A stretch of DNA of 64,000 nt from Brevundimonas sp. (lineage in GTDB: Bacteria > Pseudomonadota > Alphaproteobacteria > Caulobacterales > Caulobacteraceae), in assembly GCF_013912065.1 (NCBI RefSeq), contig NZ_JACESA010000005.1:62001-126000 (forward strand). Reading direction: 5' to 3'. The notes under the pieces are model-generated. The model did not search any database. It saw only the letters and a program-made list of their open reading frames with translations, and was not told the DNA's origin. Positions 52,003-60,093 of this stretch are shown here, piece by piece. The position numbers were made by a program, and so were the translations under genes. Positions within the stretch are counted from its first letter, which is position 1. Each line of letters begins with the position of its first letter.

Positions 52003-54789
52003 TCAGAACTTGTAGGTCAGTCCGGCCATATAGGTCGTGCCGCTCTGGTTCTGATTGTACAGGTACTCGTTCTGACCCCAGAACTGGGTGTCCTTCTCGT
52101 TCGTCAGATTGACGGCGTCCAGCGTGAGCTGCAACTCGTCAGTGATGTTGAAGAAGGCTGCGGCGTCGATATAGGTGCCGCCCTCGAAGCCGCGCGTGCT
52201 GGCGCTCATGAGGCTGTCACTGCGACCGCTATACCATTTGTCACGGTGGTTCAGCGAGGCGCGCGCGCCCCAACGGTTCGTCTCGTAATAGACTGTGGCG
52301 TTGTAGCTGGTCTCGGATATCCCGGTCAGGACGTCGTCCGCATCGACATAGGTGTAGTTGGCCACTACGCCCAGGTTGTCGAACGGCGCCGGCAAGAAGG
52401 AGAGCTGGCTTTGCGCCGCCAGTTCCAGACCCGTCAGCTGGTGGTTGCCTTCGACGTTGATCGGCATCGAGAACTCGGTGACGATCGTGGAAGCCGTCGC
52501 GCCCGGTATCGTGGAGAAGGGCACGCCGGTCTCGCTGAAGGGAATGTTTTCCAGCGTCTGTGAGCCGATGAAGTTCTTGATGTCCTTGTGGAACACGCTG
52601 GCGGACATCAGTCCGACGTCGCCGAAATAGTACTCGACAGCGAAGTCCAAGGTCGTGTCCTTGTAAGGCTCCAGATTGGGGTTGCCGCGCGACGCGGTGA
52701 TCTCGCCGGTGTCCGGATCCTGGAAGGCGCTGCCTTCGGCCGCCATCGAGCCGAGGCCCGGACGGTTCAGGTTTTGCGTCGCCGAGAAGCGGACCAGGAC
52801 GTCCGGCGTGACTTCCAGCACCGAGTTCATCGCCGGCAGAACGCCATCATAGCCGCCCTCGACGTCGGTCGTGCCGAGATAGGCGTAGCTGTCGCCCTGG
52901 ATCCAGCCGGTGCTGTGGGTGTCGGTGCTATAGCCGCGCAGACCGATGTTGCCGCGGAAACGCCGGCCGCCGAGGTCGCTGTCCCAATCCGCCTGGATGA
53001 AGCCGGACAGGGTCTCTTCGGTGGTTTCGTAAACGTTCTCGATATCCTGCAGCGCGCCGCCGGTTCCGTCCTTGTTGGTCTCCAGCCGGTGGTATTCGTT
53101 GTATTTGGCGAAGGCCTTGTCGTAGTCCCCCACCAACCATGATCCGAAGGCGTTGGTGAAGACCGAGGTCACATCATTTACAGCCGTCCCGCGCATCTTC
53201 GACCGGGTGCCGTTGACGTTGTCGTCGTAGAAGAGGTCGATGCCTTCCTGACGGAACTTGTGATAGGCGACGCCGGCGCGCAGGGTCCAGACATCGGTCA
53301 TCTCGAACCGCGCGTTCAGTTCGCCCTCGTGCAGCTCGGATTCGTTGCTGAAGGCGCGATAGTAGAACGAGTCCATCGCATAGTTGGCGGGGTTGGTCGG
53401 ATCCCAGTTCGGATATTCGAACGAAACCGAGCGGCCGTCCGCGCCGTAGTCGGCGACCAGATTTCCCTTGGCGCGCATGTACAGCTTGTCGTCGTAGGGT
53501 GTGTCGTAGGTCGACTTTTCCCAACCGACGTGACCGTCGATCTTCAGGCGATCCGACATCTCCCATTCACCGGTCAGCACGACCTGATTGAACTCGTTCT
53601 CGTTCAGCGACCGGCGATGTTCGCTGCCGAAGGTCGTGCCGGTGACATCGGTCATGGTGACGTAGTTGTCGCTGTCCCAGGCGATGTCGTTGATCACCGA
53701 CGGCGACTGGAATATCGCCGGCCAGACGCTGCTCGCAGCCGTGTCGAAGGCGACAGAGCCGGTCGAGGACAGCGGACGCGTGGCGAGATGGTATTCATTG
53801 CGGCGCGTCGTGAACTCGCCGTGCAGAACGTCGAGGGTCAGTTCCATGCCATCCATCGGACGCCACTGAGCCGCCGCCGTGAGGCCCAGCCGTTCCTGTT
53901 CGGCGTTCCACGACGAGATACGGTTGCCGTCGGCGAAATACAGATCGCCGGACAGGAACTTGGCCTGCTGGGCGGACGACAGGTTCGAGATGTCCAGGCC
54001 ACGGCCGACCAGGGTCTGAAGCGTGGAGGCGCTAGGCTTGGAGTAGTTGTAGGTGTTGTGGCCCTGCTCCGTCGTCTCGCGCTTACTGTAGGCGGCCGAG
54101 AAGGAGACGCCGAAGACGTTGTCCCAGTTCTGGGTGAACAGGGCGGCGACGCGCGGCTGGGTGTCTTCAGTATATTCGTTGGTGCCGACCTTGACCGAAA
54201 TGGCGCCGTCGGCGCCGACGCCATAGTCGAACGGCTTGCCGGTGAACAGGCCGACGGTGCCGGCCATGCCCCCTTCCTTCTGCGCGGCTTCGAAGGTCTT
54301 CTCGACCTCGACCCGTGAGAACAGTTCAGACGCGAAGATGTTGAAATCGAAGGCGCGGTCACGCGAGCGCTGACCCCGGCTGTCCTGGGCGGAGTCGACA
54401 TTGCCCAGCACTTCCATGCCGTTCAGCTGAACGCGGGCGAAGTCCGGGCCCAGGCCGCGCAGCGAGATGCGACGACCTTCGCCGGCTTCACGGTTGATCT
54501 GCACGCCGGGCAGGCGCTGCAGCGATTCAGCGAGGTTGAGGTCCGGGAACTTGGCCATGTCCTCGGCGACGATGGCGTCGACCTGGATGACCGAGTCCTG
54601 CTTGATCGCGCGCGCGTCGCTCAGCGACTTGCGGAAACCGGTGACGATGACCTCATCCACCTCGGCGGAGGGCGCCTCCTGGGCGAAGGCGCCCGTCGCG
54701 CCGGCGCCGGCGACGACCGCCGACACCGAGACCAGAAGAAACTTCTTGAGGTTCGGACCCATGACCCGAACGGGATATCGCTTCGACAT
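52003..54789 (-). CDS. TonB-dependent receptor (sulfotransferase cluster)
   Basis: A 928-residue outer-membrane receptor. Signal MSKRYPVRVMGPNLKKFLLV..GAFAQ, TonB box-like DEVIVTGFRKSLSDAR, plug KFPDLNLAESLQRLPGVQINREAGEGRRISLRGLGPDFARVQLNG, and a barrel ending TYMAGLTYKF (C-terminal Phe). GGGGGACATAGA precedes the ATG at 54789; 17 extra codons upstream were dropped. It is of the same large-loop subtype as the receptor at 37262. It would import the substrate or receive the modification made by the downstream enzymes. Confidence 0.92.
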   Translation of the reverse strand: MSKRYPVRVMGPNLKKFLLVSVSAVVAGAGATGAFAQEAPSAEVDEVIVTGFRKSLSDARAIKQDSVIQVDAIVAEDMAKFPDLNLAESLQRLPGVQINREAGEGRRISLRGLGPDFARVQLNGMEVLGNVDSAQDSRGQRSRDRAFDFNIFASELFSRVEVEKTFEAAQKEGGMAGTVGLFTGKPFDYGVGADGAISVKVGTNEYTEDTQPRVAALFTQNWDNVFGVSFSAAYSKRETTEQGHNTYNYSKPSASTLQTLVGRGLDISNLSSAQQAKFLSGDLYFADGNRISSWNAEQERLGLTAAAQWRPMDGMELTLDVLHGEFTTRRNEYHLATRPLSSTGSVAFDTAASSVWPAIFQSPSVINDIAWDSDNYVTMTDVTGTTFGSEHRRSLNENEFNQVVLTGEWEMSDRLKIDGHVGWEKSTYDTPYDDKLYMRAKGNLVADYGADGRSVSFEYPNWDPTNPANYAMDSFYYRAFSNESELHEGELNARFEMTDVWTLRAGVAYHKFRQEGIDLFYDDNVNGTRSKMRGTAVNDVTSVFTNAFGSWLVGDYDKAFAKYNEYHRLETNKDGTGGALQDIENVYETTEETLSGFIQADWDSDLGGRRFRGNIGLRGYSTDTHSTGWIQGDSYAYLGTTDVEGGYDGVLPAMNSVLEVTPDVLVRFSATQNLNRPGLGSMAAEGSAFQDPDTGEITASRGNPNLEPYKDTTLDFAVEYYFGDVGLMSASVFHKDIKNFIGSQTLENIPFSETGVPFSTIPGATASTIVTEFSMPINVEGNHQLTGLELAAQSQLSFLPAPFDNLGVVANYTYVDADDVLTGISETSYNATVYYETNRWGARASLNHRDKWYSGRSDSLMSASTRGFEGGTYIDAAAFFNITDELQLTLDAVNLTNEKDTQFWGQNEYLYNQNQSGTTYMAGLTYKF

Positions 54790-54929
54790 TCTATGTCCCC
54801 CGACAAACTGGTGTGAACCAAGTTGCGCGATCCGGCGCACGACATCCGTGACACCGCCATCAACAGCGACACTCAGTAGGGTCGCCGGATTGCAATCGTG
54901 TGACGGTTTGAGGGATTTATGTTGAATTT

Positions 54930-54954
54930 TGTGGTTATGTGTGGGAATCCCACA
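54930..54954. promoter_or_regulatory. Operator-like repeat, receptor side
   Basis: TGTGGTTATGTGTGGGA (54930-54946) runs into the inverted repeat TGTGGGA-A-TCCCACA (54940-54954). The 17-base unit recurs at 55094-55110 with one mismatch. Lies about 140-165 bases upstream of the receptor start. Confidence 0.6.
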
Positions 54955-55093
54955 TAGGCGATGGCTCGGCAGTACCTATGAATTATTAGAGCCTTACCGA
55001 GGAAACTCTCCTTCTGGACCGATATAAGCGGATATCGGATGATTTTCAGGCTCATTCCTAAACTGTGGGATATGAAGCAGTTAGGTGTCTATA

Positions 55094-55110
55094 TGTGGTT
55101 GTGTGTGGGA
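55094..55110. promoter_or_regulatory. Operator-like repeat, DeoR side
   Basis: TGTGGTTGTGTGTGGGA, 16 of 17 bases identical to 54930-54946, about 25 bases before the DeoR ATG. A further TGTGGGA half-site is at 55064-55070. Likely autoregulatory site. Confidence 0.6.
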
Positions 55111-55133
55111 TTTGGCTTTGATAGGGAGCAATC

Positions 55134-55973
55134 ATGAACCGCCCCAGCGCCAAAGAATCGAGAAGCATGAGCCAGGGCGCTCGTCTGGCGGAGATCCTCC
55201 AACTGCTCGAGGACAAGCTGTTCTGGACCGTGGGCGAGCTCGCCGAACGCTTCGACGTCTCGGAGGAGACGATCCGGCGAGACGCGCGTCAGCTCGAGCG
55301 CAGCGGCGTCGTTCAGAAGGTGCACGGCGGTCTCTCGGCGACCAATAATCTGATCGAAGCCCCTTATCGTATCCGCCTGCGCGAGAATGCGGAGGCGAAG
55401 CAGAAGATCGCCCAGAAGGCGGCGTCCCTGGTCAGCGAAGGCATGACCCTTCTGCTCGATTCGGGCACGACCTGCCACTGGCTCGCGCGCAGTCTCGCCT
55501 CCGTCCGCAACCTCACAATCGTGACCAACAGCGTGGAAATCGCTCACGAAGTGCTGGGCAATCCCGGTCAGCGGCTGCTGCTCGCCGGCGGCCAGATCAA
55601 CACCGTCCACCACGCCGCCTTCGGGCCGGAAGCCAAGTCCTTCTGCCGGCGCTTCGCCCCCGACCTGACCATTCTCTCGATGGGCGCCGTGGACGCGGAT
55701 CGGGGATTCCTCGATTTCGACGCCGACGAGGCGTCGTTCAAGCAAAGCCTGCTCGAGCAGGCGCGGCGCGTCGTCGTGCTGGCGGATCACACGAAATTCG
55801 CCAAGTCTGGCTTTATCCAGGTCGCCGCCTTCCGCGACGTCCAGGACCTAGTGACGGACCTGCCGCCCCCCAACACGACACTCAGGGCAGCCGCCCAGTG
55901 GGAAACCAGGCTCCATGTCGTGGAAAGCACGGCCGGCGCGCCCTATAGAAACGGCGCAGACCGGGCGGTCTAG
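55134..55973 (+). CDS. DeoR/GlpR-family transcriptional repressor
   Basis: A 279-residue regulator. HTH: RLAEILQLLEDKLFWTVGELAERFDVSEETIRRDARQLERSGVVQKVHGGL (about 15-65, DeoR signature). Effector domain: LVSEGMTLLLDSGTTCHWLARSL (sugar-phosphate loop SGTT), LTIVTNSVEIAHEVL, DLTILSMGAVDADRGFLDFDADEASFKQ and VVLADHTKFAKSGFI. DeoR proteins sense phosphorylated sugars. AGGGAGCAATC before ATG supports this start; an internal ATG at 55167 is possible. Divergent from the TBDR and the likely controller of the sulfotransferase cluster. Confidence 0.92.
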   Translation: MNRPSAKESRSMSQGARLAEILQLLEDKLFWTVGELAERFDVSEETIRRDARQLERSGVVQKVHGGLSATNNLIEAPYRIRLRENAEAKQKIAQKAASLVSEGMTLLLDSGTTCHWLARSLASVRNLTIVTNSVEIAHEVLGNPGQRLLLAGGQINTVHHAAFGPEAKSFCRRFAPDLTILSMGAVDADRGFLDFDADEASFKQSLLEQARRVVVLADHTKFAKSGFIQVAAFRDVQDLVTDLPPPNTTLRAAAQWETRLHVVESTAGAPYRNGADRAV

Positions 55974-55979
55974 GCGGCC

Positions 55980-56717
55980 TCAGCGGACACGAGTGTCGAC
56001 GCTGATCCGAACCGCATCGTGACGCCAATATTCCTGATCGAACTCGACGACACGGCCCTGGCCGTCATGACTGGTGCGCTGGACCGACAGGCCCGGCAGA
56101 CCGGTCTTCACCCGTAAGGCCTCGGCCTCGTATCCCGTCAGGGCGCAGGGCTGCATGGTGACCTGGTTGCGCGCCACCGAGAGCCCGTAGGCGCTCTTCA
56201 ATATGTCGGTCAGCGACTGATCGAACGAAAATCGCAGCAGGTCCGGGGTCAGGGCGGCGTCCACGATGATCCGTTCGACGAGGACGGCGCGACCGTCCAC
56301 GTAGCGCCGCCGCAAGATTTTGTGCAGCGGAGCGCCCGTCGGTCGCCCGAAGACCTCGGCCAGCAGAGGATCGGCCAGAATGGTTTCGGCCGAGATCGTC
56401 TCGGTCGCCGGAACCCGTCCCTGCGCCTCCACATAGGAGATGAACCCCTCCCATCGCGTCGGATCATAGACCACGGGAGGGGGCGAGACATACCAGCCGC
56501 TGCGATCGCGCCGATAGATCAGCCCCTCGGCTTCCAGCTGAAACAGACCCTCGCGGATCGTGCCGCGCGCGACCCCCAGTTCCCCCTGCAGCCGGCGTTC
56601 GGACGGCAGTTTGTCGCCGGCCCTCAGTTCGCCCGAGGCGATGCGACCGGCCATATGGTCGCGCATGCCCAGATAATGCAGGCCCTCCAGCTTCTGGTCG
56701 GGAGTGGGGTTCGCCAT
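55980..56717 (-). CDS. GntR/HutC-family regulator with UTRA domain, phosphonate cluster
   Basis: A 245-residue repressor. Winged helix: YLGMRDHMAGRIASGELRAGDKLPSERRLQGELGVARGTIREGLFQLEAEGLIYRRDRSGWYVSPPP (GntR signature PSER..LG.ARGT). UTRA effector domain about 85-235: GAPLHKILRRRYVDGRAVLVERIIVDAAL. PhnF/PhnR-type members control phosphonate use. Divergent from the secreted phosphodiesterase; three palindromes of a GntR type lie at the promoters of the cluster. Confidence 0.88.
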   Translation of the reverse strand: MANPTPDQKLEGLHYLGMRDHMAGRIASGELRAGDKLPSERRLQGELGVARGTIREGLFQLEAEGLIYRRDRSGWYVSPPPVVYDPTRWEGFISYVEAQGRVPATETISAETILADPLLAEVFGRPTGAPLHKILRRRYVDGRAVLVERIIVDAALTPDLLRFSFDQSLTDILKSAYGLSVARNQVTMQPCALTGYEAEALRVKTGLPGLSVQRTSHDGQGRVVEFDQEYWRHDAVRISVDTRVR

Positions 56718-56829
56718 TCAAATCCTGAGGTTAGCCGGACGCCTTGATCCGACTCCGGCCGGGCCGCGTCAAGCCGCGACCGACCGTGCCCTCTTTTCAC
56801 GAAAGCTTCGCCAAAGCCTGTATCAGATT

Positions 56830-56841
56830 TGGTATGTACCA
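56830..56841. promoter_or_regulatory. GntR-type operator 1
   Basis: TGGTATGTACCA: arms TGGTA/TACCA around TG, between the divergent GntR and phosphodiesterase genes. One of three similar sites in the cluster. Confidence 0.7.
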
Positions 56842-56941
56842 GATCGATTTGTACGAGGCCCATCCTCGCCCTGCCGCCCGCTGAGCGCCTGCCCGTCCGA
56901 CGGACGAACCGCCTTCGCCCTCTTCATCCTGGGAGCCTTCC

Positions 56942-58603
56942 ATGAACACCCCCATTCGGCGCATGACCCTGCTGGCCGCAGCGCTCGCCGTTCTCGCCGC
57001 CCCGAACGGCGCCGTCGCCGAAACGGCCCGCAAGGCCGGCCATGTGATCATCATCGGCGTGGACGGCATGAGCCCCGACGGGGTGAGGAACGCCGAGACG
57101 CCGATCATGCATGACATGATGGCGCGCGGCAGCTGGAGCCTGCACGCTCGCGGCGTGATGCCGACCACCAGCGGCGCCAACTGGGCTTCGATCATCGATG
57201 GCGCGGGCCCCGAACAGCACGGCGTAACCAGCAATGACTGGCAGGTGGGCGAGTTCAACTTCCCAACCTCGGTGACGGGCTCGGGCGGCTATTTTCCTTC
57301 CATCTTCCAGGTGCTGACCGATCAGCATCCCGAGTGGGAGATCGGCTCGATCTATCACTGGGAGGGCTTCGGCAACCTCTACGACCACCGCTTTGTCGAC
57401 TACGACATCCACGGCCCGACGGAAGACGAGACCGCCGCCCTGGCCGAGGCCTATATCAAGGCGAAGAAGCCCCAGTTTCTGTTCGTGCATCTCGATCTCG
57501 TCGACCATGCCGGGCACGAATACGGATGGGGCACGCCGCAGTACAATCAGGCGGTGGCCAAGGCCGACACCCTGATCGGCCAGATCCGACAGGCGACCGT
57601 CGAGGCCGGCATCGCCGATGACACCGTCATCCTGATCACCTCCGATCACGGCGGCGTCGGCAAGGGGCACGGCGGCGAAACCATGGCCGAGCTGGAAATC
57701 CCCTGGATCGTCTCCGGCAAGGCCATCAAGCCTGGCGTCGAGCTGGATTTGCCGATCAATACCTTCGACACCGCCGCCACGGCGGCCTGGCTGCTGGGCG
57801 CCGACATCCCCTACGCCTGGATCGGCCGGCCGGTGCGCCCGATCGAACGCGGCGAGGCGATGCCGGTGCAGGCCTATCGCTCCAGCAGCTTCTACGCCTC
57901 GCCCGTGATCCTGCCGGAAGGCGACGGCAATGCGCCCTCGGGAGGTCTGTTCATCGATCGGACCGCGCAGATGAGCATCCGCAACCCCAACGATGTGGGC
58001 GAGGTTCGCTACACCCTCGACAGCAGCGTCCCGACCGCCCAGTCGCCGCTGTTCACCGCTCCGGTCGCGATCACGCGCAACACCATCGTCCGCGCCAGCC
58101 TGTTTATCGACGGCGTGGCGGCCAGCCCGCCGGCGACCGGCCAGTTCCGTATCGTCGACACCCATGGCCAGGCGCGGGGCGTGCGCTACAGCGTCTATCT
58201 GCTGCCGGAATCGCCGGTGCGTCTGCCCGACTTCGCCCGGATCGAGCCGGCGGCCACGGGGACGACCTATGAGATGGCCCTCGACGGCGTGACCTTGCCG
58301 CGCGAGGACGCCGTCGCCGTGGTGTTCGAAGGCGAGCTGGAGATCACCACCGCCGGCGCCTACACCTTCTCCCTCGCTTCGGACGACGGCAGCAAGCTGT
58401 ACGTCGACGGCAAGACAGTGGTGGACAACGACGGCGACCACGGCGTGATCACCAAGGCAGGGAGCGTCGAACTGCAACCCGGCAAGCACCCCATCCGCGT
58501 CGAATGGTTCAACGGCGGCGGCGGCGCCTGGCTGGGCGCCTATTACGAAGGCCCTGGCGTTCCGCGCCAGTTCATCGACCCGAACCGTCTGTCGCCGCGT
58601 TGA
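56942..58603 (+). CDS. Secreted alkaline-phosphatase-superfamily phosphodiesterase with PA14 domain
   Basis: A 553-residue exported enzyme (signal MNTPIRRMTLLAAALAVLAA). Catalytic core of the type I phosphodiesterase/nucleotide pyrophosphatase family: metal ligand Asp41 in IIIGVDGMSPDGV, nucleophile region PTTSGANWASIIDGAGPEQHGV (Ser/Thr 75-77), FVHLDLVDHAGHEYGWG and ILITSDHGGVGKGHGGET. About 440-550 is a PA14-like beta domain (ITTAGAYTFSLASDDGSKLYVDGKTVVDNDG), probably for carbohydrate binding. With phosphonate genes around it, the substrate may be a phosphonate ester or phosphonoglycan; that is inference. Confidence 0.88.
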   Translation: MNTPIRRMTLLAAALAVLAAPNGAVAETARKAGHVIIIGVDGMSPDGVRNAETPIMHDMMARGSWSLHARGVMPTTSGANWASIIDGAGPEQHGVTSNDWQVGEFNFPTSVTGSGGYFPSIFQVLTDQHPEWEIGSIYHWEGFGNLYDHRFVDYDIHGPTEDETAALAEAYIKAKKPQFLFVHLDLVDHAGHEYGWGTPQYNQAVAKADTLIGQIRQATVEAGIADDTVILITSDHGGVGKGHGGETMAELEIPWIVSGKAIKPGVELDLPINTFDTAATAAWLLGADIPYAWIGRPVRPIERGEAMPVQAYRSSSFYASPVILPEGDGNAPSGGLFIDRTAQMSIRNPNDVGEVRYTLDSSVPTAQSPLFTAPVAITRNTIVRASLFIDGVAASPPATGQFRIVDTHGQARGVRYSVYLLPESPVRLPDFARIEPAATGTTYEMALDGVTLPREDAVAVVFEGELEITTAGAYTFSLASDDGSKLYVDGKTVVDNDGDHGVITKAGSVELQPGKHPIRVEWFNGGGGAWLGAYYEGPGVPRQFIDPNRLSPR

Positions 58604-58610
58604 GATCGAG

Positions 58611-58639
58611 ACCGGCCGGACGGAGGCTCCGTCCGGTCG
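58611..58639 (+). terminator. Hairpin after the phosphodiesterase gene
   Basis: CCGGACGGA / TCCGTCCGG with a three-base loop, eight bases past the stop. No T-run; likely 3' end structure of the transcript. Confidence 0.5.
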
Positions 58640-58660
58640 AACATGCCTGTACGGCCAGTA

Positions 58661-58689
58661 GCGACATCTGGTATAGTCCAGATAGTCGC
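58661..58689. promoter_or_regulatory. GntR-type operator 2, extended palindrome
   Basis: Core TGGTATAGTCCA (58669-58680), inside the larger inverted repeat GCGAC..TCTGG / CCAGA..GTCGC. Situated directly before the HD-protein gene. Confidence 0.7.
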
Positions 58690-58703
58690 TAATGGAGACG
58701 CTC

Positions 58704-59279
58704 ATGACCCGCCCCCAATCCGCCGAAGATTTCGTAGCCACCATCTTCGACCTGTTCGATCGCATGGGCGGGGACCACTACGGCGAGGCGGTGACCCAGC
58801 TGGATCACGCGCTGCAGACGGCCCATCACGCCCGCGAAGCCGGCGAACCGGATGCTCTGGTGGCCGCCGCCCTGCTGCATGACATTGGCCATCTGCTGCA
58901 GAAACACGGCGAGGACGCCGCCGATCGCGGTATCGACACCCTGCACGAACGGATCGGCGCCGCCTGGCTGGCCCAGGCCTTCGGCCCTGACGTCTCGGAA
59001 CCGGTGCGGCTGCATGTGGAGGCCAAACGCTATCTGGCCACCCGTGCTCCAGGCTATGTCGAGGGCCTCAGCGCCGCCTCTCTCCAAAGCCTGCAATTGC
59101 AGGGCGGCCCAATGGGCGAAGCCGAAGCGGCGGCGTTCGAGACCGTCGCCCATTTCGACCCGGCCGTACGCCTGCGTCGCTATGACGAACTGGGCAAGGC
59201 GGAGAAGGTCCAGATCGCCCCCCTCGCCGCCTATCGCGACCTGCTGACCGCACTTGCCCGCCAAAACGCCGCGACCTGA
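58704..59279 (+). CDS. HD-domain protein of phosphonate degradation clusters (PhnZ-like)
   Basis: A 191-residue protein from MTRPQSAEDFVATIFDLFDRMGGDHYGEAVTQLDHALQTAHHA. HD-superfamily metal ligands: His in LDHALQT, HD pair in AALLHDIGHLLQ, His in HERIGAAWLAQAF and in RLHVEAKRYL. It fits the HDIG family that accompanies phosphonate operons and is related to the diiron oxygenase PhnZ, which cleaves hydroxylated aminoethylphosphonate. GGAGA seven bases before 58704 favours that ATG over 58692. No PhnY hydroxylase is visible here, so its true role is open. Confidence 0.87.
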   Translation: MTRPQSAEDFVATIFDLFDRMGGDHYGEAVTQLDHALQTAHHAREAGEPDALVAAALLHDIGHLLQKHGEDAADRGIDTLHERIGAAWLAQAFGPDVSEPVRLHVEAKRYLATRAPGYVEGLSAASLQSLQLQGGPMGEAEAAAFETVAHFDPAVRLRRYDELGKAEKVQIAPLAAYRDLLTALARQNAAT

Positions 59280-59292
59280 ACTGGCCCGGCGA

Positions 59293-60093
59293 TCAGCCCC
59301 GTCGAGCGGCCTCGGCTTTCAGGCCCGGCATCAGATCGGCGACCGTGTCGATGACGAGGTCGGCGCCGGCCGCATACAGCCGCTCGGCGGCCTGCGCCAG
59401 CAGATCCGCGCGCTCGCCAGGGTCCAGATCGTTCAGGGCCTGGGCCGTCAGGCCGACCATATTGCCTGACGCGGCGACACCTACGGTGAAACAGCCGGCG
59501 TTGCGGCCTTCCGCCATCCCGACCTCGGCGTCATCGACCTTGACCACCCGCGACAGCGGCCAGACGTCCAGATCCAGACAGGCCTTGTAGATCATCTGCG
59601 GCGACGGCCGCCCCTGCGGCGTCTCGTGGGCGCAGATCACCGTGTCGGGCGCATAATCCTGGTCCGCAGCACGGGGCAGGACGGCCTGCATCATCTCGCG
59701 CGTATAGCCGGTGCAGGAGGCGATCTTCAGACCCTCGGCCCGGAGTTCCGCGACCACTTCGGCCGCCCCCGGTATCAGGGTGGCGGTTTCCCGCGCCAGC
59801 CGGATCATCGGCGCCTGAAGGGCCGCCATGACCCGGTCGACGGCGGCCTGATCGGGATCGGCGCCCTGGGCCTTACGCCAGGCCAGGGCGACCGCCGGCT
59901 GTTCGAACAGGGCGCGGACATGGTCGGCCTTGGCCCGGCCCATGTCGCGGCGCGCCTCCGCCTCGTCGACCGTAACGCCGAGGGCCGCGAAGGCCTCGAC
60001 CAGGGCCAGGACCGGAGCCCGGCTGCCGAAGTCGATCATGGTGCCGGCCCAGTCGAACACCACCATGTCGAAACAGTCGTTAATTCGGGTCAT
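59293..60093 (-). CDS. phnX: Phosphonoacetaldehyde hydrolase
   Basis: A 266-residue HAD-superfamily enzyme that splits phosphonoacetaldehyde into acetaldehyde and phosphate. Nucleophile Asp in MVVFDWAGTMIDFGSRAP, the Schiff-base Lys in RDMGRAKADHVRALFEQP, LIPGAAEVVAELRAEGLKIASCTGYTREMM and the metal-binding VVKVDDAEVGMAEGRNAGCFTVGV. Length and motifs match the family. Overlaps the FAD oxidoreductase gene by four bases, so both are made together; the longer reading from 60297 is rejected. Confidence 0.93.
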   Translation of the reverse strand: MTRINDCFDMVVFDWAGTMIDFGSRAPVLALVEAFAALGVTVDEAEARRDMGRAKADHVRALFEQPAVALAWRKAQGADPDQAAVDRVMAALQAPMIRLARETATLIPGAAEVVAELRAEGLKIASCTGYTREMMQAVLPRAADQDYAPDTVICAHETPQGRPSPQMIYKACLDLDVWPLSRVVKVDDAEVGMAEGRNAGCFTVGVAASGNMVGLTAQALNDLDPGERADLLAQAAERLYAAGADLVIDTVADLMPGLKAEAARRG

